Counted from the first letter of the stretch, positions 34,299-45,546 are shown. The stretch is 64,000 nt of DNA from Tremella fuciformis (GCA_032768795.1 CP136491.1:3569013-3633012); one strand, 5' to 3'. The notes: generated from the sequence alone by a model not told the origin. Numbers and translations are program-made.

Positions 34299-34792
34299 TT
34301 TGCCGTGCTCCGTGCGAATTGAGAGCGCGGTTGTTTGAAGACGCGGCCAGCTTGTGAGATTTAGGTCGAGACCGGCTGAGCCACTTCCCCACACCGTGAG
34401 AATGGACCTATATATATGAACATGCCAAGCCTTCCAAGCCGTCAGAGGTCAGAAGTCAAGGCAAAACCAGCTGTTATTTGTGGCGAACGACCCACGTATT
34501 ACCAGTCCCGCAATCCGAGAGCGCGACGGGCAAATATGGGGTGAAAGAGGAGGGGGGTTGTGCGGGGCTGGGGGGACCCGCAGTCTTCTTGGCCACCAAC
34601 CAATCGGCAAAATGTCCTGTTATGCTCCAACCGGGGTTGACGGGGGACAGTAACCTTGTTTTGGATTCAAGAGTTTGCCAAGGCCACCCGGTACCTGCTA
34701 AATGACTCAGAGGCGCTAGACACTATCAAATCAGCTTAGTAGGAGTCAAGCCCGTATCACCTCACGCGCGCAAGACTCTTTCACAGATCAGT
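34299..34792. promoter_or_regulatory. Divergent promoter, sugar transporter / CapA-like gene
   Basis: About 490 bases with a GCGGGG-CTGGGG cluster near 34540-34580 matching the CreA/Mig1 consensus. No ORF of note. Confidence 0.35.
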
Positions 34793-36241
34793 ATGAACGG
34801 TTTCCCAACAATGGACGGTTCCTCCCCTACGACGCCCTACATGAGAGTCAGCCTCGTGGGGGAATGTATGATCACCCGTCCCTTTGGAGTCCACGACGAA
34901 ACGCCATTTGTCGGTCTTTTTGACCATCTTCGTCTCGCCGATTTCACCTATGCTCACCTCGAGACCAACTTTGGGCATTATCACGAGGTTGAAACCGCCA
35001 GTAAATCTGGAAAGAAAGGGACATTCTTCCTTACCGACCCGGTGGTCGCCGGCGAGCTTCGCCAAGGGGGCATACGAGCGGTGTCCCTCGCACAGAACCA
35101 CAGTGGAGATTACGGAACTCCGGCTTTGCTGAGCACTATACGATATTGTGAACAAGCTGGATTGGCCCATGCTGGCACTGGACGGGACTTGGAGGAAGCA
35201 AGAGAGCCCGCGTATATCGAGACTCGTAAGGGAAGAGTCGCATTGGTCTCAGCCGCGGCCGGGAATCCATCCAACGAATGGGCAACTTTGCCCAAGGCTG
35301 GGCTGGCTGGTCGACCGGGCGTGAATCCTGTGCGAGTGATGATGAAGACCGTCGTCGATGCTGCGGCCGCCTCCGAGTTGCAACGAATTGGAAAGGAATT
35401 GAAGATACTCCAGACTCGCGATAACGCAGAGAAAGGGGCAGGCGAGAGACCACTCACCGACATGGCACCTGGGGACTTTGGACTTCAGTTCCCCGAAACT
35501 ACACAGTCCAATCTGGGCCCTACAATCTTCATGCCCGGGGACAAGTTCAGCATAGAGTCCAACCTACACCCGGGCGATCTGGCTGCCAATGTCCGCGCTG
35601 TCCAAGAAGCATGTACAATGTCCGACCTTGTCCTCGTCGCTTTCCACTTCAGTGTTGGCGATGGACCTCGAGGAGATACACCTCCCAAGTTCGCCAGGGA
35701 GTTCGCGCATGCCTGCATAGACGCTGGGGCGGATATCTTCATAGGACACGGTTGGCATCGTACGCTCGGTATCGAGATCTACAAGGACAAGCCCATCATA
35801 TACGGGATAGGCAACTTCTTTCACCAGTCCGGCCTGACCCGCCGATCCCCTTACGACGCATACGAAGCCTGGGGACACGATATAGAGCGACTACCCCAAT
35901 TGAACCCGGGTATGGCACCATTGCATGGGAACGTGAACACCCCGAGCGAGACGCAGTGGAGCGGGGCAATTTTGGATCTAGACCTGGATCGGGACTACAA
36001 CATTTCGGCCCTACGTTTACTACCGATCGAGCTAGGTCGGAGCGTGAAGGGGGACCAAATCCGCCGCAAAACGGGAAAGACCAGCAGGGTGTTTCCGGAT
36101 GGTCGACCATTTCCGGCACATGGTGAAGATGCGCAAGCCATCCTTGAGCGCTACCAGCGATTGTCGGAAGAGCTTGGCACCCACATCGAGATCAAGAACG
36201 AGGTTGGTCTTGTATGTCTGCCACAGGAGGACAAGTCATAG
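34793..36241 (+). CDS. CapA/PgsA-like metallophosphatase-fold protein
   Basis: Single uninterrupted 482-aa ORF. It has a LVGECMI strand near the N-terminus, THLETN-like YAHLETNFGHY, SLAQNHSGDYGTPAL, and a C-terminal FIGHGWHRTLGIEIYKDKPIIYGIGNFFHQ. These are the conserved metal-site blocks of the PGA_cap (poly-gamma-glutamate capsule biosynthesis CapA) family. No signal peptide is obvious. In fungi the role of these proteins is not established; hydrolytic activity on amides or phosphoesters is an inference from fold. The lack of introns contrasts with most genes nearby and may indicate a bacterial origin. Confidence 0.85.
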   Translation: MNGFPTMDGSSPTTPYMRVSLVGECMITRPFGVHDETPFVGLFDHLRLADFTYAHLETNFGHYHEVETASKSGKKGTFFLTDPVVAGELRQGGIRAVSLAQNHSGDYGTPALLSTIRYCEQAGLAHAGTGRDLEEAREPAYIETRKGRVALVSAAAGNPSNEWATLPKAGLAGRPGVNPVRVMMKTVVDAAAASELQRIGKELKILQTRDNAEKGAGERPLTDMAPGDFGLQFPETTQSNLGPTIFMPGDKFSIESNLHPGDLAANVRAVQEACTMSDLVLVAFHFSVGDGPRGDTPPKFAREFAHACIDAGADIFIGHGWHRTLGIEIYKDKPIIYGIGNFFHQSGLTRRSPYDAYEAWGHDIERLPQLNPGMAPLHGNVNTPSETQWSGAILDLDLDRDYNISALRLLPIELGRSVKGDQIRRKTGKTSRVFPDGRPFPAHGEDAQAILERYQRLSEELGTHIEIKNEVGLVCLPQEDKS

Positions 36242-36923
36242 TGTATGCATTGCAGAGACAGGTAGGACGCCGAGCAGTTAGTGCGTGCCGACCGCGTTTG
36301 GAGATCTTTGGACTCGGCCATAAGCTGCTGTGAAAAACCTTGCTAGATGTAGCAGAAGCTCGATCCGGGTCATGGATGACTGGCACGAGTGCGGGGACCG
36401 AGCAAGGTGAAAGTTAATTTCCAACGAATGAATCTTGGCTGAGCTGTCTCCACCACTTGATCGAGCGGAATGGCGACATGTAGCCAGAATGACCCGACCA
36501 TACCTCCTACATCGCCTCATGGTACGGTCAATAATAGCCTCGGTGTCACCTGTCGTGGACAGTCTCTGGTCGGACATGGACTTCTAGCTCGTCATGATTT
36601 CGGTAGACTGATTGTGCGGGGTGTGACTAGCCAAGTCCTTCGGCCATGTCCCCCAAGTCCTTCGGCCCTTTCCCCGCGGCGGCCCCAAAGCAAAGCAATG
36701 GCACCACGCGGGGGAGGGGTCCCCGCCTTCAAACAGGGTTGGGCTTCCGAAGGCCGCGATCCACTAGTGCCGGGAATACGTTCACCTCCCCGAGTCGCGG
36801 GTGATTTTGACGGCAAAATAGCCGCGACCAAGCACAAATGCGCCTACACGCGCCTGCAAAGCGATGCTTGTCCGTATTCTTATAGAGAGGCGAAAGCCAT
36901 GCCTGTCCGACCACCTTCCCAAG
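36242..36923. other. Intergenic with GC-rich promoter segment
   Basis: About 680 bases; a GCGGGGGAGGGG stretch near 36708-36725 could bind a CreA-type repressor. No gene seen. Confidence 0.35.
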
Positions 36924-38165
36924 ATGCTGTCTTTGTCGCTTATCTTGGGCCTCCTCCCACTCGCGACAGCCGGGGCTCAATCCAAGCCCAAGGCTGTCGA
37001 GGCGCGTCGAGTCGACTATCTGGGCCTCGCTTCCTCGACCACTACATCCAACCCGAATCGAGATGGAGGCAGTGGTAGCATTCTTGGCGGACATCGCCTG
37101 ATCATGTTCGCGGATACGCAAACTTCGGCCTCGTTCGTCTCAAACTCCATCGCCTACGTAGGTCATGACATGTGAGGCCGCATCAGCAGCAACTGATGAT
37201 TTCAAGGTCGATCCAAATGACCCTCTCGGGCTGCACGACTTCAACGAGCCGGGAACGCCGTTCATACCGCAGGCGTTTGAGTACACCGCCTCAGAGACCG
37301 CCTTCAACGACGAGTATGATGTGAATCGGACCGCCGGGGAAGACGTTTTTCGCCTAGCTCTATGGCCGAATGGCAACATCGTCCCCTGGAACGTGCCCGG
37401 GGCTGAAGGTGGCGGCCCAAATGTCGGCCTCACCTTCGGCGGTTTTGACGAGGTCGACGTCTACGCCAACGGCTCTATCGCTTTCCTCACTCGTTACACC
37501 GCGCTTCTGTCCATCACGGCTGGCAATTCTAACTACACCACGGAAAGGGTGACGCCAGAAATTTTCTCCGTGCGTCTTTGAGCTTGAGCTGCCAGGAGCT
37601 GCTAAGCGTCCAGGACGGCCAAGTGCAATTCGGGTGCTACTCTGCTCTCACATCTCACTCTCAAGACGGGTACCTTTACGTCTTCGGTTTTGTCAGCCCC
37701 GTCGGTGGGCTCACTCAAACCGGAGTGGCTCTGGCCCGGGCGCCCGTCGGGTCGGTCTCGGACAACTCGACTTACGAGTATTATTACCCCTCGAGCGCTT
37801 CCTGGTCCCCGGACATCCCATCCGTGAACGCTCCAGTCAGCGTTCTGACCGCCGACGGCTCTCCCCTGCCTTACGCCCTCAGCGACGGAGACGTGTTCTG
37901 GTCCCCCCACCACTCGCAGTATCTCAACGTCTATCAGACATCTACCACGGGAATCTACTACGTACAGAATAGCACAGATCTGATCCACTGGTCCTTACCA
38001 GAGGAGCTCTATCAGGCGCCGAGCGGCGAGTCATACAACTACGCCGGTCATGCGCTTCCCGGCTTTCTGGAGGACGATGCGACACTGCTTCTGCAGTGGA
38101 CACAGCAGCTCAATACAACGTCAGGCACACTGGGCAACGCGATGGCTAAGGTCTTTTGGAAGTAG
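36924..38165 (+). CDS. Secreted protein, possible DUF4185-like propeller
   Basis: Exons 36924-37157, 37207-37569 and 37614-38165 encode 382 aa; introns are 49 and 44 nt, phase 0. ATG 36924 begins a clear signal peptide (MLSLSLILGLLPLATAGA). Several N-x-S/T sites follow (NSNYT, DNSTY, NSTD, LNTTS). GHRLIMFADTQ near the N-terminus and repeated short strands ending in aromatic residues suggest a five-bladed glycosidase-like propeller such as DUF4185, but I cannot confirm it. Probably extracellular and carbohydrate-related. Confidence 0.72.
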
Positions 38166-39247
38166 GGCAGTCAAGTTGAAAGCGGTCATCCAGACCATGC
38201 ACGTAAATGCGCCGAAGCTGTTGGGCTACACGTGTGTCGCCTCTTCCCTCAGGATTTGAAAACGAGCCAGTATCGACGTGACAAGTCTGCGGCATAACAG
38301 GAGGTGCATGGTGTTTCTTGCTCGCGAACGGATGAACGCGTTGTCTCGCTTAACTTATCACTGTATCGGTATAGCCAGCAGCTCGACTTTGCGGATCCTC
38401 TCAGTCGTCGTAGTGCCATCAATCAAACAAACGCAAGCGACAAGGTTCCTTTCCTCCCCTCTGTCAAGCTCGATGTACGATGGTGCGAGGGTCATACAGG
38501 ACCGCTGGCTCAGAGGAGACTCCATCACGGGACAGACCAGTCGTCGACTGATGACCCTTCCACGCACCCTTGCTCTCTGACTCTGCCGAACTATCGCCAC
38601 GAGAGGGTGTCTCCTACAGCTTCTAGTGTATCGCTGTCACGATGTCTCCCAGTCTCTGTACACAGACCCCGTCACCGGTGACTGAGACTCTTCGATCTTT
38701 GACAAGCCGAGACGAAGCTGGGAGAGAGACTTGCAGTTCAAGTCAGCACTGCCAAAGCCTGCCATTGAATGCGCGTCTGTACCGCCGTCACCGGCTCCTG
38801 CAACGCGACCAGCTATCCTCGGCGCCCATATCGTACCCCTGGGGCCCTCGCCTCGACCTTCGTTTACTCACCCCCTTCACTCTCCCCAGCTCGGTCATTC
38901 CTCTCATTCTCCCGCCCGCCCCGTTCTCACCTCTTCTGCTGCCCTCGCCGCCTGCGGCGCTCTCCTACCTACGACCCCGTGTCCGCTCTCGAAGCCGCTA
39001 TCTCCATGGGCTCCCGGTGCGGTTGGGTATCACTCAAAGGCAGGAAGTACCGGTTCTGAGCCCTGACGAAGCTTCGTCACACATACAAGTTTGGCAACGT
39101 CAGCAAACCGAAGCCGATATATCCCCAGTTACTTGCGAAAGTCTCGGGACTCCATTCCGACGTTGCCCCTTTAGGTCGATTAAGACCACATCTCATCGGC
39201 TTTCGCCTGAAGTCGCCCGACATCTTACGTTCGACTATTCGCTCACG
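38166..39247. other. Intergenic, pyrimidine-rich promoter of ALDH
   Basis: About 1.1 kb. 38860-38960 is strongly C/T-rich, typical of fungal promoters. An open frame runs through it into the ALDH but has no homology-like features, so it is not called. Confidence 0.4.
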
Positions 39248-40465
39248 ATGGCCATTGAAACGAAAGTCGAGGTCGAGGATGTCCCTCTATGGATCGACGG
39301 TAAAGCCACCACCTCTGAGCCTGGCAAGACCTTCCCTGTCAACTCCGCTTCCCAGAACCGCGTCCTTCACCATGCGCATTCAGCCGACGTCAAGGCCGCC
39401 ATAAGAGCCGCCGATTCGTCTTGGAAGGCATATCAGTCGTGGAAGAAGTCCACGGCGATTCAACGAAGAGATCTCGTCGAGCGGGTGGCGGTCGAGCTGG
39501 CAAATGTGATCGAGGAACTGGTCTCGGCTCAGATGGAGGAAACGAGCTGTTCAGAGGAATGGGCTCGCATGAATGTGAATCTTGCCATCAACTCGGTCAA
39601 AGAAGTCGCAGGAAGGATCACCTCGATTTCTGGTGAGATGCCGTCTTCGGCGTATCCTGGGCAACTGTCTTTGGTGTTCAAGGAACCTGTGGGTCCCCTG
39701 TTGACCATCACTCCGTGAGTCCAGTATCATTCCTCGGACTTCGCCCGGTCAGAGGAGAATCCCCAAGCTGACGCTATTAGATGGAACGCAGCCGTCATCC
39801 TCTCATCCAGAGCCATCACCGCTCCCATTGCGGTCGGATGCACAGTCATCTTCAAAGCATCCGAACTATGCCCTCGGACTCATTTCCTCTTAGCTCAGGC
39901 TTGGCACCGAGCTGGTGTTCCTCCTGGTGTCTTGAATGTCATCCAAACAAGCCGAGAAGATGCAGCAGCCGTCACTGAAGCGCTCATCGCTCATCCAGGG
40001 GTCCGAAAGATCGAGTTCATCGGCAGTCGGTCAATTGGGAAGATTATCGGAGCGATGTGTGCTCAATACACCAAACCCGTCTTCCTTGAATTGGGCGGCA
40101 AGGGGCCAGCGATAGTTCTCGATGATGCCAATATCGACCAAGCGGTGCATCTCTGTTTGATGGGCGCTTTCCTTCACCATGGTCAAATCTGCTTCTCAAC
40201 CGAGAGGATCTACGTTCAAGCACGCGTAGTCGACCGATTTGTCGCGGGAGTCAAAGCGCGAGCAAGAGACTTCCCGACGGGGCATGCGGCATCTTTGAGA
40301 CTGGCCCAGGACGCCAATCGCAAACTTACCGCATCGAACTCCGACTCTCTCGCCGATGCGGTGAGAGCCGACGTGTGGTCCAACTCGGACGATGTCCCCG
40401 ACCCCTTCGTGTCCTGCGATGTTTGTGAATATGGGAGCGTGACCTCGAATGTTACCGACATCTGA
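39248..40465 (+). pseudogene. Aldehyde dehydrogenase, 3'-truncated
   Basis: Exon 1 is 39248-39714; after a 66-nt intron exon 2 runs from 39781. The join makes ITPWNAAVILS with the conserved catalytic-region Asn. FIGSRSIGKII, LELGGKGPAIV (Glu) and HHGQICFSTERIYV (catalytic Cys) follow, so about 325 residues of a normal ~490-aa ALDH are present. After ...RARDFPTGH (about 40285) similarity stops, and the frame continues antisense through an alcohol dehydrogenase start until the TGA at 40463-40465. The last third, including part of the catalytic/oligomerisation domain, is missing, so it is very probably inactive. Confidence 0.82.
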
Positions 40466-40615
40466 ATGACAAACGCCAGAACACAGGATTCTCACGAGAA
40501 CTTCGTTGTCGCCGGGAGTCGGGACTGGGATATCGTCGCGGATCATGAGGGTGGCTTCATGACCAGGCCTCTCGAGCCATGCGACCCGCTGAAGCGAAGG
40601 GATGTTAGCTGGCAT
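40320..40615 (-). pseudogene. Zinc alcohol dehydrogenase, 5' fragment
   Basis: From ATG 40615 (MPANIPSLQRVAW) about 95 residues match the start of an ADH: VPTPGDNEVLVRI, CSGVCHSDVG with the first zinc Cys, AGHEGVGDIVRVG with the GHE zinc ligand, and GERVGVRCG. The coding sequence then meets a good GTAAGT donor, but the following minus-strand sequence is the complement of the ALDH, and no further ADH exon is present. The rest of the gene has been deleted. Confidence 0.8.
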
Positions 40616-40866
40616 CGTCGTAGATCGATAGGCAGGGGAACGATGAACCACATTCGGGAGTCGGCAAAAGTGTGATAAACGGACAACAGCGAGGACTCAT
40701 TGCCTTCGGGGCTATATCGGCCCAGCTTCGCCTCGGGAAGATCACACTCTCTGTCCGGCTGATCTTTTGATTGTAGGTGTTCCACCCAAAGACGCAAGGT
40801 GATCACGCTATATCAGAGAACAACCTCCTCTTCCATCAGTGACACCCAGTCAGACTTGTCTTCGCG

Positions 40867-41844
40867 ATGGCCACTTCGACTCCATATCTGGTATCTTTGG
40901 AAGACCACTTCATCTCCTCGGCATTCGAGAAAGGCGTGACCGAGAGGCTCGGTCTGCACCAATTCCCAGGCCCATTACGTCGACAATTAACCGATGTTGG
41001 ACAGGAACGACTCGACGTCATGAGCGAAGCTTGCATCCGACTCCAGGTCGTCTCCCACGTACCATTCCCGCTTGACACCAAGAGCTGTATTGCCGCGAAT
41101 GATCAACTTCACGCCCATTGTCTGAATTATCCTGGCCGTCTGGCAGGCTTCGCTGCGTTACCCGTCACCGATCCCGGCTCAGTCGCCAAAGAGTTCAAAC
41201 GCTGTGTGCAAGACCTCGGGTTCGTTGGCGCTCTTATACCGAACCATGCGGCAGGCGTATATTACGATGGTAAAGAATACGATGAACTGTGGGCGACGGC
41301 GGTTTCTCTCGACGTGCCGGTCTATCTGCACCCCTGCATCCCTACCGAAGCGAGAGCAGTCTCGTTCCAGGGTGCGTATTCGAACGATGCCAGCTTCGCC
41401 ATTGGCACTCACGCATGGGACTGGCATGCCGACTGCGGAATGCATTTCGTCCGGTTGTATGCCTCGGGCCTCTTTGATCGATACCCCGATCTCAAAATCG
41501 TCCTCGGACACCTGGGAGAGCTGCTACCTTTCATGCTTGGGAGAACAGAGAGAAAGCTGGCTCTCACCTCGGATTCGAAGAACTGGAAGCGGTCTTTCCG
41601 AGAAGCATATACTCACAATGTCTGGGTGACAACTTCCGGCATGTTCGACCACGAAGTATTTCAATTGGTCAAAAGCGTGACCCCTCTCCATCATATCATG
41701 TTCAGTGTCGATTATCCTTTCGAAAGCTCGACTCGGTCGGTCGAGTTTCTCAAATCTTTGCGCGAAGGAGTACTATCCGATGAGGAATATTGCAAGGTTG
41801 CGAATGAGAACGCAGAGGCTCTGCTTCGCGTTGGAATGCCATAG
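40867..41844 (+). CDS. Amidohydrolase-2 / ACMSD-type decarboxylase
   Basis: Uninterrupted 325-aa ORF. The N-terminal metal motif is VSLEDHF (E-x-H variant). GFAALP, a HP-containing strand (VYLHPCIPTE), the GTHAWDWHADCGMHF helix, the ILGHLGE-like VLGHLGELLPFMLGR motif and the metal-ligand Asp in FSVDYPFE follow the ACMSD/gamma-resorcylate/salicylate decarboxylase order. Such enzymes remove CO2 from aromatic or unsaturated carboxylic acids. Some relatives are lactone hydrolases, which would equally suit this neighbourhood. Intronless. Substrate not assignable. Confidence 0.88.
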   Translation: MATSTPYLVSLEDHFISSAFEKGVTERLGLHQFPGPLRRQLTDVGQERLDVMSEACIRLQVVSHVPFPLDTKSCIAANDQLHAHCLNYPGRLAGFAALPVTDPGSVAKEFKRCVQDLGFVGALIPNHAAGVYYDGKEYDELWATAVSLDVPVYLHPCIPTEARAVSFQGAYSNDASFAIGTHAWDWHADCGMHFVRLYASGLFDRYPDLKIVLGHLGELLPFMLGRTERKLALTSDSKNWKRSFREAYTHNVWVTTSGMFDHEVFQLVKSVTPLHHIMFSVDYPFESSTRSVEFLKSLREGVLSDEEYCKVANENAEALLRVGMP

Positions 41845-42335
41845 ACGCATACTCCGTATGCACATGCATGTTCTCGATCGTCTAATGACGCGAGGACTAC
41901 CGATCCGCTGGGCCAATACAGCAAAAGCACCTCTGGGCACCGTCTTGCAATTGGCGATCCTCGAATGTCAAATGGCACCCCTAGACATGTGTTTGTAAGG
42001 CATTGAGCATCATGTGTGCACCGAAGGTTCATCCGTGACAGATTCAACACCGGTCCACTTCGCGACGAGATCAGTCCTTGCACAGGTTGATGCCCACATA
42101 GCTGGGCACAGCAGCAGCATCCGTCGTCCCGGGAGCCCCGCTAAGTTGACGAAAGCGGGGCGGGGCTATTTCGGGGCTCGTCGGGGCTCTGCCGGTAGGG
42201 TCCGGGGCACATTTATCATCGACTTCACTGGTATTGTAAGTCTTCGGGGCATAAAGTCAAGCATTGCACAACGAGCTATGTTCGCTTCGGCCCATTCTGC
42301 CCATTCTTGGACAAGTCACAAGCCACTCACTGGAT
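41845..42335. promoter_or_regulatory. Promoter region of efflux pump with CGGGGC cluster
   Basis: Near 42150-42205 are at least four CGGGGC/CGGGGCT units, including GCGGGG (CreA/Mig1-type). No ORF of note. Confidence 0.35.
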
Positions 42336-44225
42336 ATGCAAGACGCGGATATGAAGGAGTTGGAGACTGGAGTGGAGCATCATGAGCACGGCGAACCCGG
42401 CGAACCCGGCGAACCCTCTTCGCAAGCAGGACAAGAGCAGATGGCAAACGTGGTGGATGAAGACCCTAGGATCGCCGCCACTCAAGACGAAGGCCCGGTG
42501 GCAGCGATATCCATCCGAACGCTGCTGGCCATCGGTGTGAGTTATGCCATAGTGGTACGATATTGCAAGCTGAATCTGATGCTAGTTCCTGGGTTTATCC
42601 GTCACTGGCCCTATCTCCTGTGGACAGCTGATGGCGAGTGCGATCCTTTCGAACATTGCAGAGGACTTGCCAGGCGACCCGAGCTCCATCGGTTGGCTCG
42701 TCTCCGGATGGGCCACAGCGTCAGCGGTGTCGTTCAGCATAGCTGGGCGCGTCAGCGATATCTTTGGCCGACGAGAAGTCATGCTGGTCGGCAACCTAGT
42801 CGGTGTGGTCGGCGCCATTGTAGCAGCGACAGCTCATCGCATCAATATACTCATCATCGGTGCCGTCCTATTGGGTTTCGCCACCGGTCTCGTTCTGGTC
42901 TCCTTCGCAGCTGTACCGGAACTCTTACCGTACAAATATCGGTGCGCTAAAGTCTTACATTCTCGCCATGAGCAGTTGGCTAAGAGGACAGAGGTCTCGG
43001 TTTGGCTTGGATCGAGACCTGTCTTTTCGTTCCATGGGGTGCATTCGCTGCACTGCTGGCAAATCTCTTCGTCGAATATGCGACTTGGCGATGGGTCTTT
43101 TACGTTTCCCTCATCTACTCAGCACTATCGCTTGTCGGTACCGCCATTTTCTATTTCCCTCCCGTGGCCGGCCGAAAACTGGGTTCGCGCACTAAGCGAG
43201 AAGCTGTCTTCGATCTCGACTGGATCGCTATGACCCTCTTCGCGGGTGGCCTTGTCGCCTGTTCCATCGGCCTGACTTGGGGCGGGACATCCGCTCATCC
43301 TTGGCGAAGCAGTAGCGCTCTGGCTCCGACTATTCTTGGTCTTCTGTCACTCATCGCCGCATTCGCATACGATCTTTGTTTCGTCTCGAGTGATCGCGCG
43401 CTTTTCCCGCGATCCCTGTTCGGTCGTTGGAGGGAATTCACCATGGTACTCATCTGTTCTTTCGTGGCGGGTGCGGTGTACTATACCAATGCCGGTCTAC
43501 TTCCCGAAGCGACCTTGTACATCTTCAGCAACAACCCTACCACCATCGGAGTCCTTCTGATCCCGAACGGCGTCGGTCAATGGTTCGGTGCCACCGTTAT
43601 ACCCGCCCTGTTACACATCTACAAATCTTCAAAGATACCAATCGTCATGGCCGTTTTTCTCCAGACCCTCTTCGTTGGGCTTTACGCACTTGCCATTCCC
43701 TCCCACCGCGGCGCATGGATGGCGTTCCAATTCATCGGTCAAGGCTGTTTTGACTGGATCACGACTTGCGCCATCGTCAATATCAGTCTCCAAGTCATGC
43801 ACTCCGATCTTGGGGTCGCCGTGGGTCTGTTAGGGACCTTTCGAAGTTTCGGAGGTACCATAGGGAATGCCGTCTTTCGTGCCATTCTCAACTCGAGCCT
43901 CAACAACCACCTCGTCCCAGACCTCGAGAGCGTCGCGACCTCTTACCAATATCCGACTCAGTCAATCCCGGGATTCATCGCCGCTGTCCAAAATGCCGCA
44001 GCGGGTGTTCCCGACGCTTTTGTGGGTCTACCGACAGTCTCCTCTGCGCTTCAGGGCGCGGCACTGCTGAGCCTCAAAGACTCGTATGTGACCGCGTTCC
44101 GTTTGGTATTTTACGCGACGATACCTTTCGGAGTCGCATCGTTTTGCGCCTCGTTGCTCTTGAAGGATACACGAAAACTCATGACCGGACATGTCTCGGT
44201 GAGGATGAGAAATGAGGCAGAGTGA
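42336..44225 (+). CDS. MFS efflux pump, TRI12-like
   Basis: Exons 42336-42536, 42586-42941 and 42992-44225 encode 596 aa; introns are 49 and 50 nt. The hydrophilic N-terminus contains a GEP-GEP-GEP repeat. About 14 hydrophobic segments follow with the SIGWLVSGWATASAVSFSIAGRVSDIFGRRE motif-A region and GLAWIETCLFVPWG, matching the TRI12/siderophore-type drug efflux branch. Likely plasma-membrane export of a metabolite or toxic compound. A start at the second ATG (42351) is possible. Confidence 0.9.
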
Positions 44226-45166
44226 ACCGGGGAGGCTGGAAGTTCGCTGATGCGGAGTGCGGGAATGAAATTGTCTTGGATAGTAGCTTGTAGCGTTGGG
44301 TTGGGCGAAGCAGAGCTTGACTCTCTGGGAGGTTATGTACGAGCCCAATACGATCTTCCCAAGAACATCAGCTACATCACAACGGTGTTGGTGACGACCA
44401 CGCCCACCCTCTGGGGATAGCCCCTCCATCAAGTGATTCTGGAAGTTATGCGTCCTCAACATCACAGGGCCGAGGGCATATCGTCAGCGTCACAGACATC
44501 ATGTTACACAACGATCAGAGCTATGCCTTCGTCAATCTATGCAGCTCTACCTATATGAGCCATCGCTCTGGCGCCCTGTGCGTGGTCGCTCGCTCATGAT
44601 CTTACTGTCCTACTCCGCATCCTGCCCAATGAGGCAATTCTGACCCTATGGGGCGTCCTCAGGGCCTCTTGTTTAACACATCGTGCATACAAGGGGGGGA
44701 GCTATAGGGGCCCATATTGTGCAGGTTGACCGAGAGGAGAATCTGTTCGAGGGACCAATTAAAGCTCACTCGCTCGACTTGAAGCGATGCACACGTTGAC
44801 ATGCAAACATATCGTTAACTCGACAATGCATAGGCCTGAGCTGCTTTACATGGGTCTAGAGTGACCTACTGTATCCAGAAAGCAGTAAGCCGAAAGTCTG
44901 CTCCACTCAGATTACCGAATCCCGTTCGATGGTCGACCTGCCCTGTGCGCTCGAGGGTATTCCGCCACCTGTGTCCTGTCCGCATCAAATTGAGCATGAC
45001 AGTTTGTGAAATCGTCAATCTTCATCCCATCCATACCCATCCACCGCCTCTGGGTCACAATCCCCACCGCCACCGTCCATCTCCATCCCATAGGCATGGT
45101 CGACCACTCTGGCCATCATCCGCTCCAACTGGATGGCTTCGCCCTCCATTTCTGCGTCTCGGGCAT
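44226..45166. other. Intergenic, nothing recognised
   Basis: About 940 bases between the efflux pump and the 3' part of a disrupted minus-strand ORF. No convincing gene. Confidence 0.4.
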
Positions 45167-45331
45167 TCATAACCGACCGGTCAAAATCGATGAGTTCTCG
45201 GTATGCGACGGCAGGGACCGGGTCGACTCGGGCGAAGGATAAATTGACGAGGTGAGAGCAGGAGTAGGAGCAGAGACTTGGCTCGATTGCTGACGATGAG
45301 AGCGAGGCGTTTGGAACTGGTCGAGTGTATA
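45167..45331 (-). pseudogene. 3' part of host ORF split by the Ty3 element
   Basis: Last ~54 codons (...TLDQFQTPRSHRQQSSQ... to SSILTGRL stop). They continue in frame from the ORF at 52288 onward if the element and one GTATA copy are removed. Low-complexity Ser/Pro-rich tail, function unknown. The last five bases (45327-45331) are the target-site duplication. Confidence 0.7.
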
Positions 45332-45529
45332 TGTCGGGGTCGGTGAACGCGAGTTGGTATGTGAGTGACTGCCTTGCTGGTCGACTGATATGCCAGGATG
45401 AGTTACCAGGTGACAGATGAATAATACATTCTTCGAAGAAGGTATCCTCTCCTTCTCAGTCTGTATATGTAGAGTTCTCACAGGTAGTCGGCTACTACGG
45501 ACATGTCCGTGATGACGTATTCCATTACA
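45332..45529 (-). repeat. 3' LTR of Ty3 element
   Basis: 198 bp, TGTAATGG...CCCCGACA in element orientation; same sequence as 52090-52287. Confidence 0.95.
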
Positions 45530-45546
45530 GTCGCCTCCTCCTTTGT
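45530..45546 (-). promoter_or_regulatory. Polypurine tract
   Basis: In element orientation the bases abutting the 3' LTR read AAAGGAGGAGGCGAC, a purine-rich plus-strand primer in the expected place. Confidence 0.75.

Noticed and set aside
38642..39718. Long frame continuing upstream of the aldehyde dehydrogenase
   Set aside because: The first 200 codons are Pro/Ser/Arg-rich, overlie a pyrimidine-rich promoter and have no ALDH similarity; the family start fits ATG 39248.
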